DNA of 64,000 bases. Source: an uncultured Oscillospiraceae bacterium (GTDB taxonomy: Bacteria > Bacillota > Clostridia > Oscillospirales > Oscillospiraceae). A model generated the notes under the pieces. The model had not been told where the DNA came from and did no database searches. It saw only the letters and a list, made by a program, of their open reading frames with translations. The stretch spans positions 62,001-126,000 of the forward strand of contig CAKUEH010000002.1 in NCBI GenBank assembly GCA_934646185.1. Reading direction: 5' to 3'. This document shows, piece after piece, positions 17,394 through 26,149 of this stretch. A program made the position numbers and the translations under genes. The first letter of the stretch is position 1. Each line of letters begins with the position of its first letter.

Positions 17394-18737
17394 TCAGTAC
17401 GCGGGGAAGACCGTCATGACCCACAGCACGTTGACCGCGCAGAGGATCAGCGCCGGCAGCCAACCCATCTTGAACATGGTCTTCTGGTCATAGCCGCCGA
17501 TGCCCATGAACATGGCGACGGACGGCGTAGCCAGCGGGGTCATGAACGCGGTCAGCGCGCCGGTCGCGACCAGCACCAGCGGGCCGATGGGGTTCGCGCC
17601 GATGGCCGTACAGGTCAGGATCGCGATGGGAGCGAACATGTTGAGAACGGCCCAGTTCATCATGAACTGCGTCAGCACGAACGGGACCAGGAAGAACACG
17701 AGGCCGATCAGATAGCCGTTTGCGTTCTGACCGAACAGCGAGGCGATGGCATTGCCGATGAGCGCCCCCGTGCCGGTGTTGGTCAGACCGCTGGCCAGCG
17801 CCAGAACGCCGACATAGGTCAGCACCATGCCGCCCATGCCGATGGAGACATAAGCCTCCTTGGGCTTCAGAATGCCGAACGCGACCATCAGCAGCGCGCC
17901 GATGAGCGGGAAGACGCAGGTGTCGAGCTTCATGAGCGTCGTCGCGCCGTCCTCGCCGATGACGGGGATCTTGATGAGCTGGAGGCTCGTGACGATCAGG
18001 CCGAGGATGACGCCGAAGAAGACGAGATAGCCGACGACCTCCTGCACGGGGCTGAGCTTTACCGTGCCGGCAGCACCGACGGGCTTGACCTCGCGCGTTT
18101 CGATGACGGGCTTCTCAGGCGCGAACTTCGGCCCAAGCAGGATCGCGTACAGCATGACCGCGATCACGCCCGGCAGACGGGCCAGACCCACGTCCCAGAA
18201 TTTGAACTGGTACGCGCCCGCACCGAGATTTTCGAGCAGGCCGTTATACTGTGCGGGATACACCGCGCCCGCGCCGATGGGCAGCGCCGTGACGGTGGAG
18301 ATCGCAACGATGCCGATGGAGAACATGATCTTCGACGGGCTGACCTTCATTTCGTCGCACACGCCGAGCGCCAGCGGGAATACGATGCTGAAGACCGCCA
18401 TCGCGCTGGGGACGATCTGCGCGATGAGGAACGTGACGATGATATAGCCGGTCAGGACGCGGGTAAACGAGCCCTTTGCCGCTTTCGCCACGCCGCGGGA
18501 CATTTTTGCCACCATCTGCGTTTTGGAGAAGCCTGCGGAGATGATGAACATACAGGCCATGATGATGGTGTTGGAGTTGGAGAAGCCGGAAAGCGCGGTG
18601 GTGATGTCGATGCAGCCGGTCAGCACCAGCAGCACCATCGACAGCAGTGCGGTAAGACCCATGGAGATCTTGCCCCACAGGAAGCTGGCGATCGTCAGGA
18701 CAAAGATCACCAGACAGAGGATCATATGGACGCTCAT
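17394..18737 (-). CDS. SLC13-family (DASS/citrate-type) permease
   Basis: A 447-residue integral membrane protein with about 11-12 hydrophobic helices. Family features are the paired hairpin regions around SGFSNSNTIIMACMF and the second-half repeat near TPLATPSVAMF, plus an early LTGCIDITTALSGF. SLC13/ArsB-type carriers move dicarboxylates, sulfate or other anions with Na+ or H+. The substrate is not readable; co-transcription with amidohydrolases suggests an acidic N-acyl amino acid or peptide. It is the first gene of its operon and diverges from a LysR regulator. Confidence 0.85.
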   Translation of the reverse strand: MSVHMILCLVIFVLTIASFLWGKISMGLTALLSMVLLVLTGCIDITTALSGFSNSNTIIMACMFIISAGFSKTQMVAKMSRGVAKAAKGSFTRVLTGYIIVTFLIAQIVPSAMAVFSIVFPLALGVCDEMKVSPSKIMFSIGIVAISTVTALPIGAGAVYPAQYNGLLENLGAGAYQFKFWDVGLARLPGVIAVMLYAILLGPKFAPEKPVIETREVKPVGAAGTVKLSPVQEVVGYLVFFGVILGLIVTSLQLIKIPVIGEDGATTLMKLDTCVFPLIGALLMVAFGILKPKEAYVSIGMGGMVLTYVGVLALASGLTNTGTGALIGNAIASLFGQNANGYLIGLVFFLVPFVLTQFMMNWAVLNMFAPIAILTCTAIGANPIGPLVLVATGALTAFMTPLATPSVAMFMGIGGYDQKTMFKMGWLPALILCAVNVLWVMTVFPAY

Positions 18738-18867
18738 TCTTTTTTCTTCCTTTCTTTTTCAAAATCAAATTCTGCACAAAAACAGCAAGAAAAAACTTGC
18801 GATTTCCGTCAAAACTATGATAACATGAACGAAAGAAAAGAAACAAATATGTCTTTATTATGCGGCC

Positions 18868-18883
18868 ATAAGGTTTACCTTAT
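18868..18883. promoter_or_regulatory. Palindrome upstream of lysR, probable LysR box
   Basis: ATAAGGTTTACCTTAT has perfect 7-bp arms around TT and lies 18 bp before the LysR start. Its ATAA-N8-TTAT form is close to LysR-family boxes. A second short inverted repeat (GCAAG/CTTGC, 18785-18800) lies nearer the carrier gene. No clear sigma-A promoter was assigned for either direction. Confidence 0.6.
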
Positions 18884-18900
18884 AGTGGGGAGGGACGCAC

Positions 18901-19839
18901 ATGACCAATCAGCAGCTCCGCATGGCGATGGAGGCCGCCCGCACGGGCTCCATCACACGAGCGGCAAAAAATCTGTATCTCTCGCAGCCGAACGCCAGCA
19001 GCATGCTCCGCACGCTGGAACAGGAGCTCGGCTATGAGATCTTCAGCCGGACCAACAGCGGCATTCTTCCGACGGAGGAGGGGCTGCGCTTTCTGGAGCA
19101 TGCAAAGATCATCCTTGCGCAGATGCAGGAGATGTATGCGATCCGCGACCAGGGGCGGGTGCGCCGCCTCCGGCTGGGCGTCCAGAGCTATTCCCCCGCG
19201 GTCGAGGCCTATCTCCGTCTGGTGCAGGAATATCAGGACAGCCCGGCCGCGGAATTCAAATGCATCAATATTACTGCCGACGCCGGCATGCGCGCGCTCG
19301 CGGACATGGAGCTCGACGTCGTTGCGGCGCTCATCGCGCCCTATATGCTCCCCGCGGCGGAGCAGGCCGTGCGGAACCAGAATCTCGAACTGCATTTTCT
19401 CCATGAGGTGTCCGCCAGCCTGAATCTGCGCCGCGGCCATCCGCTGCTGGAAAAGCTGCCGCCCCATACCGCGTCGTTCGATTACGGCCTGCTGGAGGCG
19501 TATCCGTATGTGGAATACCAGAAATTCCCGACCAGAGCGGACGGATATACCACCATCAGCACGGCAGATCAGGTGCGCTGCCGCTATCGGATCGTGGTGG
19601 ACGAGCGCGATACGCGCTGCCGCATCGTCGGGACGACGGATGCGTTCTCGATCGGCTGCTGTCTGCCGCAGGCCATCCGCGAGCGCTATCAGCTTACCTG
19701 CATCCCCATCCCGGGCCAGAGCATGCAGCTGTACTGCATGACCCGCCGCGGCGAAAAAAAGAACGCGCAGATCGCGCGTTATCTGCAGCTGCTGCGCGCG
19801 GAGCTGGACGACGAAACGCCGGCCCATACTGCGCTGTAA
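18901..19839 (+). CDS. LysR-family transcriptional regulator
   Basis: A 312-residue LysR-type regulator. The N-terminal winged helix-turn-helix covers about residues 1-60 (SITRAAKNLYLSQPNASSML, then LEQELGYEIFSRTNSG), followed by a coiled linker and a periplasmic-binding-like effector domain. It is divergent from the SLC13-M20-D-aminoacylase operon, the classic arrangement for a LysR regulator and its target, so it probably activates that operon in response to the imported compound. GGGAGGGA precedes the ATG. Confidence 0.88.
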   Translation: MTNQQLRMAMEAARTGSITRAAKNLYLSQPNASSMLRTLEQELGYEIFSRTNSGILPTEEGLRFLEHAKIILAQMQEMYAIRDQGRVRRLRLGVQSYSPAVEAYLRLVQEYQDSPAAEFKCINITADAGMRALADMELDVVAALIAPYMLPAAEQAVRNQNLELHFLHEVSASLNLRRGHPLLEKLPPHTASFDYGLLEAYPYVEYQKFPTRADGYTTISTADQVRCRYRIVVDERDTRCRIVGTTDAFSIGCCLPQAIRERYQLTCIPIPGQSMQLYCMTRRGEKKNAQIARYLQLLRAELDDETPAHTAL

Positions 19840-19910
19840 CATAAAAAGATCCTCTTTGCGATGGCTGCTTTTGCTCTATGCGAAAAACCAGTGCAAAATA
19901 GACGCAGTTG

Positions 19911-19941
19911 GCAGGTGCGGACAGAGGCTGTCCGCACCTGC
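19911..19941. terminator. Hairpin between convergent lysR and anti-sigma genes
   Basis: A perfect 14-bp stem (19911-19924 with 19928-19941) with a 3-nt loop in the 180-bp gap between converging genes. Neither side has a good U-run. A 13-nt CTTCGGCGAATTC motif (minus strand) nearby also occurs twice near 53520-53660. Confidence 0.55.
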
Positions 19942-20020
19942 GATAAAATATGGAAGACACATCTGAATTCGCCGAAGGATTCTCACTGCTCGCCGCTGCC
20001 TGCCGGCCGCTCCGGTACGC

Positions 20021-20932
20021 TTACCCGGAAACAGAAAGCGAAAGATGCTCGACGATCTGCTCGACCGCGGCGGTTGTCAGATACGCCCCGCTCAAGCTGA
20101 CATTCGCGTGTGCGGTGCAGCATTCAGCCCAAACATGACCGCTGTCCGCCGTAATCAGGAATTCACAGCCGCTTTGTGTGGTGTAATAATATGCCTCTTC
20201 ATACGAGCCATCCACGATGTAGCTCTGGTTACTGTTTTCCCATGCTGTATCATAGCGAAAATCAAAGCTGACATACCCCTTGCCGTCCACTGCGCCATAG
20301 AGCGCGGAGAGATAATTGCCGGTAAATGTGCCGCCTGAATCGCGCACGACATACGCAATGCCGGTTTCCGGCACAAAGCGATAGTTCTCATTCATCCACG
20401 TCAGATCCAGAGCAAACTTATCGTTTAAAAACGGAGCCAGATCGTTGGGGTTCTCTGCCATATACTCCATCTTTTCTGCGCCGTCCTCGCGCGTAATGCG
20501 CCGGATGGAGAGTGCTGCGTCGCTGCTGAGAACCTCCGCAGAATCCCATCCGGAGCTTCCGCCACCGATTTTCTCTCCGTTTTTCCATTCGTCGGCGGTA
20601 ATGCGGAGCGCCTCGGTCACGTCCTCCAGCGAATACGGCGCGTCCCCGTTCGGGAACGAGACCGCGACTGGCGTGTCGCCCTGCGGCTCTGGAATGTCGC
20701 TTTTGTCAGATACGAGGATCGAGTTGCGGAATACATAGACTGCGGCAGCCGCTGTCAGCGATAGTGCCAGCGCGACGATCAGTGCGACCGCCAGACGCGG
20801 CAGATGCTTTCTGTTTTTCATAATAGAAGCCTCCTGTTCTTCCCGGTGGGAGGCGATCTGCGCGCGGATGCGCGTCCGGCTACCGTCCGGCAGGCGAACA
20901 GAATCTGCAATACGCTTAAAATTTTGCTCCAT
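20021..20932 (-). CDS. Membrane protein co-encoded with an ECF sigma factor, probable anti-sigma factor
   Basis: A 303-residue single-pass protein: about 45 cytoplasmic residues (MEQNFKRIADSVRLPDGSRT...), one membrane helix near residues 46-68 (RLAVALIVALALSLTAAAAV) and a large outer domain. The ATG at 20932 follows GGGAGGG and lies 1 bp after the sigma gene stop; the longer reading frame upstream is the sigma gene in another frame. The layout matches membrane anti-sigma factors that hold an ECF sigma until an envelope signal releases it. No zinc anti-sigma motif (HxxxCxxC) is seen, and the outer domain is not recognised. Confidence 0.72.
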   Translation of the reverse strand: MEQNFKRIADSVRLPDGSRTRIRAQIASHREEQEASIMKNRKHLPRLAVALIVALALSLTAAAAVYVFRNSILVSDKSDIPEPQGDTPVAVSFPNGDAPYSLEDVTEALRITADEWKNGEKIGGGSSGWDSAEVLSSDAALSIRRITREDGAEKMEYMAENPNDLAPFLNDKFALDLTWMNENYRFVPETGIAYVVRDSGGTFTGNYLSALYGAVDGKGYVSFDFRYDTAWENSNQSYIVDGSYEEAYYYTTQSGCEFLITADSGHVWAECCTAHANVSLSGAYLTTAAVEQIVEHLSLSVSG

Positions 20933-20933
20933 G

Positions 20934-21392
20934 TCAATCCCTCCCGAGTTGTTCGTCCAACATTTTTCGCGCCCTGTGCAGGCGCATCGAAACGGCGGAA
21001 GCAGTGATATGCAGAAAACCGGCGATCTCGGAAAGGGAATATCCCTCCATGCAGTGCAGCACCACGACGAGCCGGTATTTCTCCGGCAGCTCCAGCACGG
21101 CGCGGAAAAGCGGGCGATCCTCCGGCTCTGCCGGTAAAACCAGATCGTCCAATGCATCCGGAACGAATCGTTTCGCCGCCGCAAGCTGGTTTTTGCAGTG
21201 GTTGACCGTCAGCTTTGTCAGGAAGGCGCGCTCCCTGCCGGGCCAGACGGTCAGCTCCTGTTCCAGCAGCTTGCAGAAAACCGCCTGCACCGCGTCCTCC
21301 GCGTCATGCGGCGAACGCAGATACCCGAGCGCCGTGCGATAAACGCTGTCGGCATATGCGTCATAGAGCGCCAGCACCTGTTCTCGTTTCAT
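20934..21392 (-). CDS. RNA polymerase ECF-type sigma factor
   Basis: A 152-residue sigma-70 family protein. Region 2 is visible in LYDAYADSVYRTALGYLRSPHDAEDAVQ split over residues ~9-36, and region 4 in LPEKYRLVVVLHCMEGYSLSEIA followed by the recognition helix area ITASAVSMRLHRARKML. The start at 21392 (MKREQV) is chosen over upstream in-frame codons because it begins at the normal region 2 boundary and has GGAG upstream. It is translationally linked to the membrane protein that follows. The regulon is unknown. Confidence 0.87.
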   Translation of the reverse strand: MKREQVLALYDAYADSVYRTALGYLRSPHDAEDAVQAVFCKLLEQELTVWPGRERAFLTKLTVNHCKNQLAAAKRFVPDALDDLVLPAEPEDRPLFRAVLELPEKYRLVVVLHCMEGYSLSEIAGFLHITASAVSMRLHRARKMLDEQLGRD

Positions 21393-21557
21393 CTGTCTGT
21401 TTCTCCGTTTCTTTGAGGCCTCATGGATATAACAATTCAGGAAGGCAAAACAGCACATTTTCCGTTTTTTTCGGATGTAAAAAATATAACGCATGATCGC
21501 GCCCAAAAGCAAGCCGCGCGGCGGCCTGCGGTATGCGCAAAGTTTACAGACGCTTCG

Positions 21558-21586
21558 TTGACTGTCCGGCTGTCAGCAGGTATAAT
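21558..21586 (+). promoter_or_regulatory. Consensus promoter of the nuclease-helicase gene
   Basis: TTGACT (21558-21563) and a perfect TATAAT (21581-21586) are 17 bp apart, 53 bp before the start. The gene is therefore a one-gene unit divergent from the sigma factor. Confidence 0.85.
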
Positions 21587-21639
21587 AAATACAAAATACA
21601 GCTCCCGCTGACCACTTGATGCCCAAGGAGGAATGACCA

Positions 21640-24600
21640 ATGCTTGAACAGGCGCGCGACAAAGTTAGAAGGCACATCAGGACGCATTCCGAGCGGTCTG
21701 CTGAGGATCGTGCCGCCATCTCGCTTTTGGGCACCTTCCTGAATCCCGGCGGAAGGATCAGTACCGATTTTGCAGCAAACGATACCTGGCCCAATCACGA
21801 TGGGACATTCGAATTTGTCTTAAACCCCGAGGTATCCAGACGCCCGACGAAAAATTTCCTTGTTCAGATCAAAGGTACCGGCGTGTACACAGAAAAGGAG
21901 GGGATTGTCAGGTATTCTCTGAAAAGCCTGGCGTTCCCGGCTTATCTATATGACAGCGTCACGCTCGACCCCGGGATCCTGTTCGTTGTGCTCGACCCGG
22001 AGCAGCGCGGCGCGCAGCGTGTGTTCTGGAAGTATATGTCCGTCAGCTTTCTGAATTCGATCGATTTCGACCACGAGAGCGTGACGATCTCCTTTTCCGC
22101 CGACGAGGAGATCCGGAACACGGATGAGAGCGTAGCCGCATTCTGCAAAAAGCTGGAGGCGATCGTTGAGCATCACTCGTGTATCAACCGGCTGGACAGT
22201 CATACTTATACTCGCCATGACGTCGAAGGGATCATTGCTGCCTGCGACACGGAAATTTCGGAAAGCCTCGACAGACTGGATATTTTTAACGATACGAGAG
22301 ACGATGTATCGAGAAGAATTCTCAGGAGGCTGGATGATCTATGCTCGGCAGCGCTTCTGCTCAATGCCATGGACGCGGGGATCGCCGTGCCGACGCTTCC
22401 GCTGGCATGGGAGCATTCCATGCTGACGATCGGGACCAAATATCTGGGAACGTTTTTGAAGGGCCTGCAATACATCGGAAAACGTATTCCGCATGAAGGC
22501 CAGTCAGAGCGCCTGATGCTGAAGTATTATGATTTTTTGTGGCAGATCCGGAAGTCGCTGAACGAAAAATACGGGATCCGGATCTTGCGCAATCTGGAAA
22601 AATTCCCGCTTCATATCGATCAGATCGACCGGCAGTATTATGAGCTGGCGGCAGTGGCAATAGAGTCCGTTAGCGCCGCACGGTGCGAGCTGCGCCCATC
22701 GAGATACTACGTCCAGAAAAAGACGCCGTTCTTTGTCGGGCATGAGCGGTATTATGAGATCACGCTTCAACTGGCCGGTGCGTACGCCTCAAAATACAAC
22801 CGGATCATAGCCTATACCAAAGAGAATATCTCCACCAGCTATTCCGTTCAGGTGGGATACGTCAATGCGCCGATCTCCCTGTGGGGAATTGGCATCGAAA
22901 TGAAGGTCGTCACCGACTGGCGCGTCTCGATAGATCCAGCATGTCTGAATAAGCTGGGAAAAGTACTGAATATTCCGACGCAGATCTCTTCTCAGTATAG
23001 AGAATACAAGGAGCTGATGTCATTTCTTACGCGGACAGGCCTTGATTTCCTTGACCTGATCGATTTCCAGGAGATCGAATTCTCAAATGTGATCGATTCC
23101 ATCTACAAAGACATGCGCGCACCGGTGTATAAAGAGGTTCTTCTCATGCTCAGAGCACGCTATTCCAGAACATCGGATGCATATGGGCGCAATGTTGTAA
23201 GATATCTGCTTTTGAACCTTCGGGAGGAAACGCTGGAAAGCGTAATGCCGACGAAGTTTACGCGCAGACTGCTTTGCGACGAGCTGTTTCTTTCAAGCAA
23301 CTGTGTGCCGTTTGAACGAAATCCCTTCATCTCCAACCTTGCGGGCAGCAGAACAAGCGTCAGCAGCCAGATCAAGAACCTGATGCGGGTCGCCGGTTCT
23401 GATAGGATCGACGTGGTTCTGCCATATCTCAGAATGAAAAATGCCATCAGGCAGACCGGCGAAATATACTTTGAAGTGTCCAGTGATGCCTGCGTGGAGG
23501 AGATTCGGAACTATAATGCACAGTTGGTTCCGTGGGAGCGGAAACAGGGGTATGAGATCAGCGTTTCTGACGGCATTTCGTGTATCAGATCCTACGAGCA
23601 GACGACACTGTTCATATTAAATGCGCTGCGGGAATTTTCAAACAGCGGGAACAAGGGACAACGCGAATACAACCAGAAATTCCTCAGAGAAAGCACGCTG
23701 GATCTGGCTGATGATCTGAAGAAGCGGGCGATCCGGGATGCGTTTGTCCATTCCCGCCTGCTCCTGATTTATGGAGCGGCTGGAACAGGAAAAACAACGC
23801 TGATCAACTATATTTCCAATTTAATGGCAAATCAGCATAAGCTCTTTCTGACGAAGACCCATACCGCGCTTCAGAATCTGAAAAGACGGATTGAGAATCC
23901 GGGAAGGAACTCTGATTTTGTCAGCATAGACAGCTTTACAAAGCAGGTCAATCTTTCGGAGTACGACATCATTTTTGTGGATGAGTGCAGTACGATCGAT
24001 AACCGCACGATGGAGAGATTCCTGAGCAAGACGAGCACGGATACCTTTCTGGTGCTGGCTGGGGATATCCATCAGATCGAGTCCATTGAATTCGGCAACT
24101 GGTTCTTTTATGCAAAGGACATCATCAAAACGCAGGGAGCCAATGTTGAGCTGCTGAGCACCTGGAGGACCCGGGATCCGGATCTGATCGACCTGTGGAA
24201 CGAAGTCCGGACCAGAGCGGATATGATAACGGAAAAGCTCGTGATCGACGGCCCGTATTCAGAGGACATCGGGCCCAACATCTTTGAAAGAACGTGTGAC
24301 GACGAGGTCATTCTCTGTCTGAACTATGACGGGAAATTCGGCCTCAATAACATGAACAGCTATTTTCAGGCGGCAAACACCCGAGGGCCGGCTGTTTCAT
24401 GGGCAGAATGGACCTACAAGATCGGTGACCCGATCCTCTTCAATGACTCAAAGCGATTTGATCTTCTGTACAACAATCTGAAAGGACGCATTGTTGACAT
24501 CCAAAAGTACCCGGGCGTTATTTTCTTCACAGTCGACGTTGAGATCACGCTGACCGAAGTAGCGTGCAGGAAAGACGGCATTGTGTTCATCGAGCCTGTA

Positions 24601-24948
24601 GAAAACGGAACACGGATCCGCTTCGAGGTGTACGAATTTGATGAGAGCCAAGGAAATCCGGATGAAGACCTGCGGATCAGCTCTGTCGTTCCGTTCCAGC
24701 TTGCCTACGCTGTATCGATCCATAAGGCACAGGGACTGGAATACGATTCCGTCAAGGTGATCATCCCGAGCAGCAATGCTGAAAAAATAACCCATGGGAT
24801 TTTCTATACGGCGATCACCCGCGCAAAAACAAGCCTGAAGATCTACTGGAGCTCAGAAACGATGCAGGAGGTCGTAAAGGGCTTTACAGTCGATGAGCCG
24901 AGGCGGAAAAGCCTTGAGATCGTGAAGACTCTGCTGGATCAGTCGTGA
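21640..24948 (+). CDS. DUF4365-type nuclease fused to an SF1 helicase, candidate defence protein
   Basis: A 1102-residue protein. The N-terminus (about 1-170) looks like a DUF4365 PD-(D/E)xK nuclease: Asp54-Gly55, Glu58 and the VQIKG core with Gln76 and Lys78. Residues ~180-690 are unrecognised. The C-terminus is an SF1 helicase with Walker A GAAGTGKTT (Gly712-Lys718), Walker B FVDECS (Asp781, Glu782), GDIHQIE near 809-814, a WRTRDP arginine motif, SIHKAQGLEYDS (His1028, Gln1031) and YTAITRAK (Arg1061), RecD2/UvrD_C_2-like. The ATG follows AGGAGG by 8 bp. G+C looks lower than neighbours (by eye), with AGA/AGG arginine codons, suggesting transfer. Solitary nuclease-helicase proteins are often anti-phage; that role is inferred. 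Confidence 0.8.
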   Translation: MLEQARDKVRRHIRTHSERSAEDRAAISLLGTFLNPGGRISTDFAANDTWPNHDGTFEFVLNPEVSRRPTKNFLVQIKGTGVYTEKEGIVRYSLKSLAFPAYLYDSVTLDPGILFVVLDPEQRGAQRVFWKYMSVSFLNSIDFDHESVTISFSADEEIRNTDESVAAFCKKLEAIVEHHSCINRLDSHTYTRHDVEGIIAACDTEISESLDRLDIFNDTRDDVSRRILRRLDDLCSAALLLNAMDAGIAVPTLPLAWEHSMLTIGTKYLGTFLKGLQYIGKRIPHEGQSERLMLKYYDFLWQIRKSLNEKYGIRILRNLEKFPLHIDQIDRQYYELAAVAIESVSAARCELRPSRYYVQKKTPFFVGHERYYEITLQLAGAYASKYNRIIAYTKENISTSYSVQVGYVNAPISLWGIGIEMKVVTDWRVSIDPACLNKLGKVLNIPTQISSQYREYKELMSFLTRTGLDFLDLIDFQEIEFSNVIDSIYKDMRAPVYKEVLLMLRARYSRTSDAYGRNVVRYLLLNLREETLESVMPTKFTRRLLCDELFLSSNCVPFERNPFISNLAGSRTSVSSQIKNLMRVAGSDRIDVVLPYLRMKNAIRQTGEIYFEVSSDACVEEIRNYNAQLVPWERKQGYEISVSDGISCIRSYEQTTLFILNALREFSNSGNKGQREYNQKFLRESTLDLADDLKKRAIRDAFVHSRLLLIYGAAGTGKTTLINYISNLMANQHKLFLTKTHTALQNLKRRIENPGRNSDFVSIDSFTKQVNLSEYDIIFVDECSTIDNRTMERFLSKTSTDTFLVLAGDIHQIESIEFGNWFFYAKDIIKTQGANVELLSTWRTRDPDLIDLWNEVRTRADMITEKLVIDGPYSEDIGPNIFERTCDDEVILCLNYDGKFGLNNMNSYFQAANTRGPAVSWAEWTYKIGDPILFNDSKRFDLLYNNLKGRIVDIQKYPGVIFFTVDVEITLTEVACRKDGIVFIEPVENGTRIRFEVYEFDESQGNPDEDLRISSVVPFQLAYAVSIHKAQGLEYDSVKVIIPSSNAEKITHGIFYTAITRAKTSLKIYWSSETMQEVVKGFTVDEPRRKSLEIVKTLLDQS

Positions 24949-25009
24949 TATTGGCGGGATCGTCGCCAGGGCAACGTCCTGTTCCCTGCGTCACAGCCGC
25001 CAACGATAA

Positions 25010-25042
25010 GCCCCCTCTGAGACCGAAGCGCTCAGAGGGGGC
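25010..25042. terminator. Hairpin after the nuclease-helicase gene
   Basis: A perfect 12-bp stem (25010-25021 with 25031-25042) with a 9-nt loop lies between converging genes. U-runs are weak on both sides, so efficiency is uncertain. Confidence 0.6.
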
Positions 25043-25078
25043 CGTGTTTATCCGGCGCGCCGACGCGTGGGTGAAAGA

Positions 25079-25612
25079 TTATGCCTGTTCCGCGGTCTCT
25101 GCCGTCCAATACCGGATACCCCAGTGTTCAAAGTCCCACTGCGGCATATAGGCATTGCACTCGTAGTCGATGTAGTAAAGCGTCCCGTCATGCGGGACGA
25201 AGTTGGTGGGGTAGTAGTCGATGTTCAGGCCCGCCGGATACAGGCGGCCGCACATGGCGCGCACCTGCGCGGGCCAGCCGGGATCCATCCGCCCTTCTTT
25301 GAGCAGCTCCGAGACTGTCGGCCCGGCGATGTATTCCTTCAGAATGCGCTCCTGCCCGTGATCGACCGCCAGCAGCCGCGGCATAGGGATCCCGAGCTTC
25401 CGCAGCGTCTCATAATCGCGCAGTTCCGCCTGCAGCTTATCGCCGAAGGTATAGTATTCGCAGGGCTCGTGGTGGATCTGCTTTAAGACATACCGCGCCG
25501 TACTGTCCGTCACCAGATAGGAATAGCCGCCTTTTCCTTTCCCGAGAAGCCGGAGCACGGGATACGCCGTGTCGTTTACCGTCAGTGTATCAGGCATTGC
25601 AGCACCCTTCAT
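25079..25612 (-). CDS. Small protein-kinase-like phosphotransferase
   Basis: A 177-residue protein with a compact kinase-like fold: a glycine-rich loop GKGKGGYSY, the nucleotide lysine in YVLKQI, a hinge-like ILKEYIAGPT, a catalytic-loop-like NIDYYPTNF (Asn where HxD kinases have His) and a DFG-like IDYEC. Small proteins of this kind resemble RIO/Bud32 or aminoglycoside-phosphotransferase relatives; the substrate is unknown. The ATG overlaps the stop of the upstream isochorismatase-like gene (ATGA); a second ATG at 25597 is possible. It is the last gene of the TetR-controlled operon. Confidence 0.65.
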   Translation of the reverse strand: MKGAAMPDTLTVNDTAYPVLRLLGKGKGGYSYLVTDSTARYVLKQIHHEPCEYYTFGDKLQAELRDYETLRKLGIPMPRLLAVDHGQERILKEYIAGPTVSELLKEGRMDPGWPAQVRAMCGRLYPAGLNIDYYPTNFVPHDGTLYYIDYECNAYMPQWDFEHWGIRYWTAETAEQA

Positions 25613-26106
25613 AGCCCTTCCGCCGCCTCCTGAAGCGTTGTGACAGCGCAGCCCTTGCTTTTGTAATACATAAGCAGTTCCGGCAGCTTCTTTTTATCAT
25701 AGCTCGTGATGCAGTCCGACAGCACATGAACGGTATAGCCGCTTTTCGCCAGATTGAAGCAGGTGGATTTGATGCAGGCCGCGGCGTCGGCTCCGGCAAG
25801 ATAAAAATCGGTAATGCCATGCGCCTGAATGAAAGCGGCGAACGCTTCGCTGGTCAGCGCGTTGCTTTTTGACTTTGTAAAGATATGCCCGGATACGACG
25901 TTCAGCTCTGGCACCAGCTCCGCGCCATGCGTGCCGGGCTTGAAGGTCCTCGTTCCCGCAGACAGGTTGTTGTGCTGGATATAGACGACCCAAAGCGCCT
26001 CTTTGACGGCCCGATCGATCGCCGCATTGACGGCTTCGATGATCTCCCTGTAGTGTTTCGTAATATCATTTTGCAGGTCGATCACGACCAGCGCACTGTT
26101 TTTCAT
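25609..26106 (-). CDS. Isochorismatase-family cysteine hydrolase
   Basis: A 165-residue alpha/beta hydrolase of the isochorismatase/nicotinamidase superfamily. The catalytic triad elements are visible: Asp in LVVIDLQND near the N-terminus, Lys in FTKSKSNA and Cys in DAAACIKST. The start at 26106 (MKNSAL) has GGAGG 8 bp upstream; the ATG at 26121 is part of that ribosome site. Members hydrolyse amides or vinyl ethers such as nicotinamide, biuret or isochorismate; the substrate cannot be assigned. It is coupled to the kinase-like gene. Confidence 0.85.
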   Translation of the reverse strand: MKNSALVVIDLQNDITKHYREIIEAVNAAIDRAVKEALWVVYIQHNNLSAGTRTFKPGTHGAELVPELNVVSGHIFTKSKSNALTSEAFAAFIQAHGITDFYLAGADAAACIKSTCFNLAKSGYTVHVLSDCITSYDKKKLPELLMYYKSKGCAVTTLQEAAEGL

Positions 26107-26149
26107 TCGATATTCCTCCATGAGCTTCCTGTTTCCGATGCACGGCGGT

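Noticed and set aside
21633..21647. Four-codon mini-frame ATG ACC AAT GCT TGA overlapping the nuclease-helicase start
   Set aside because: Its ATG is only one base from AGGAGG, too close for initiation; it is most likely chance.
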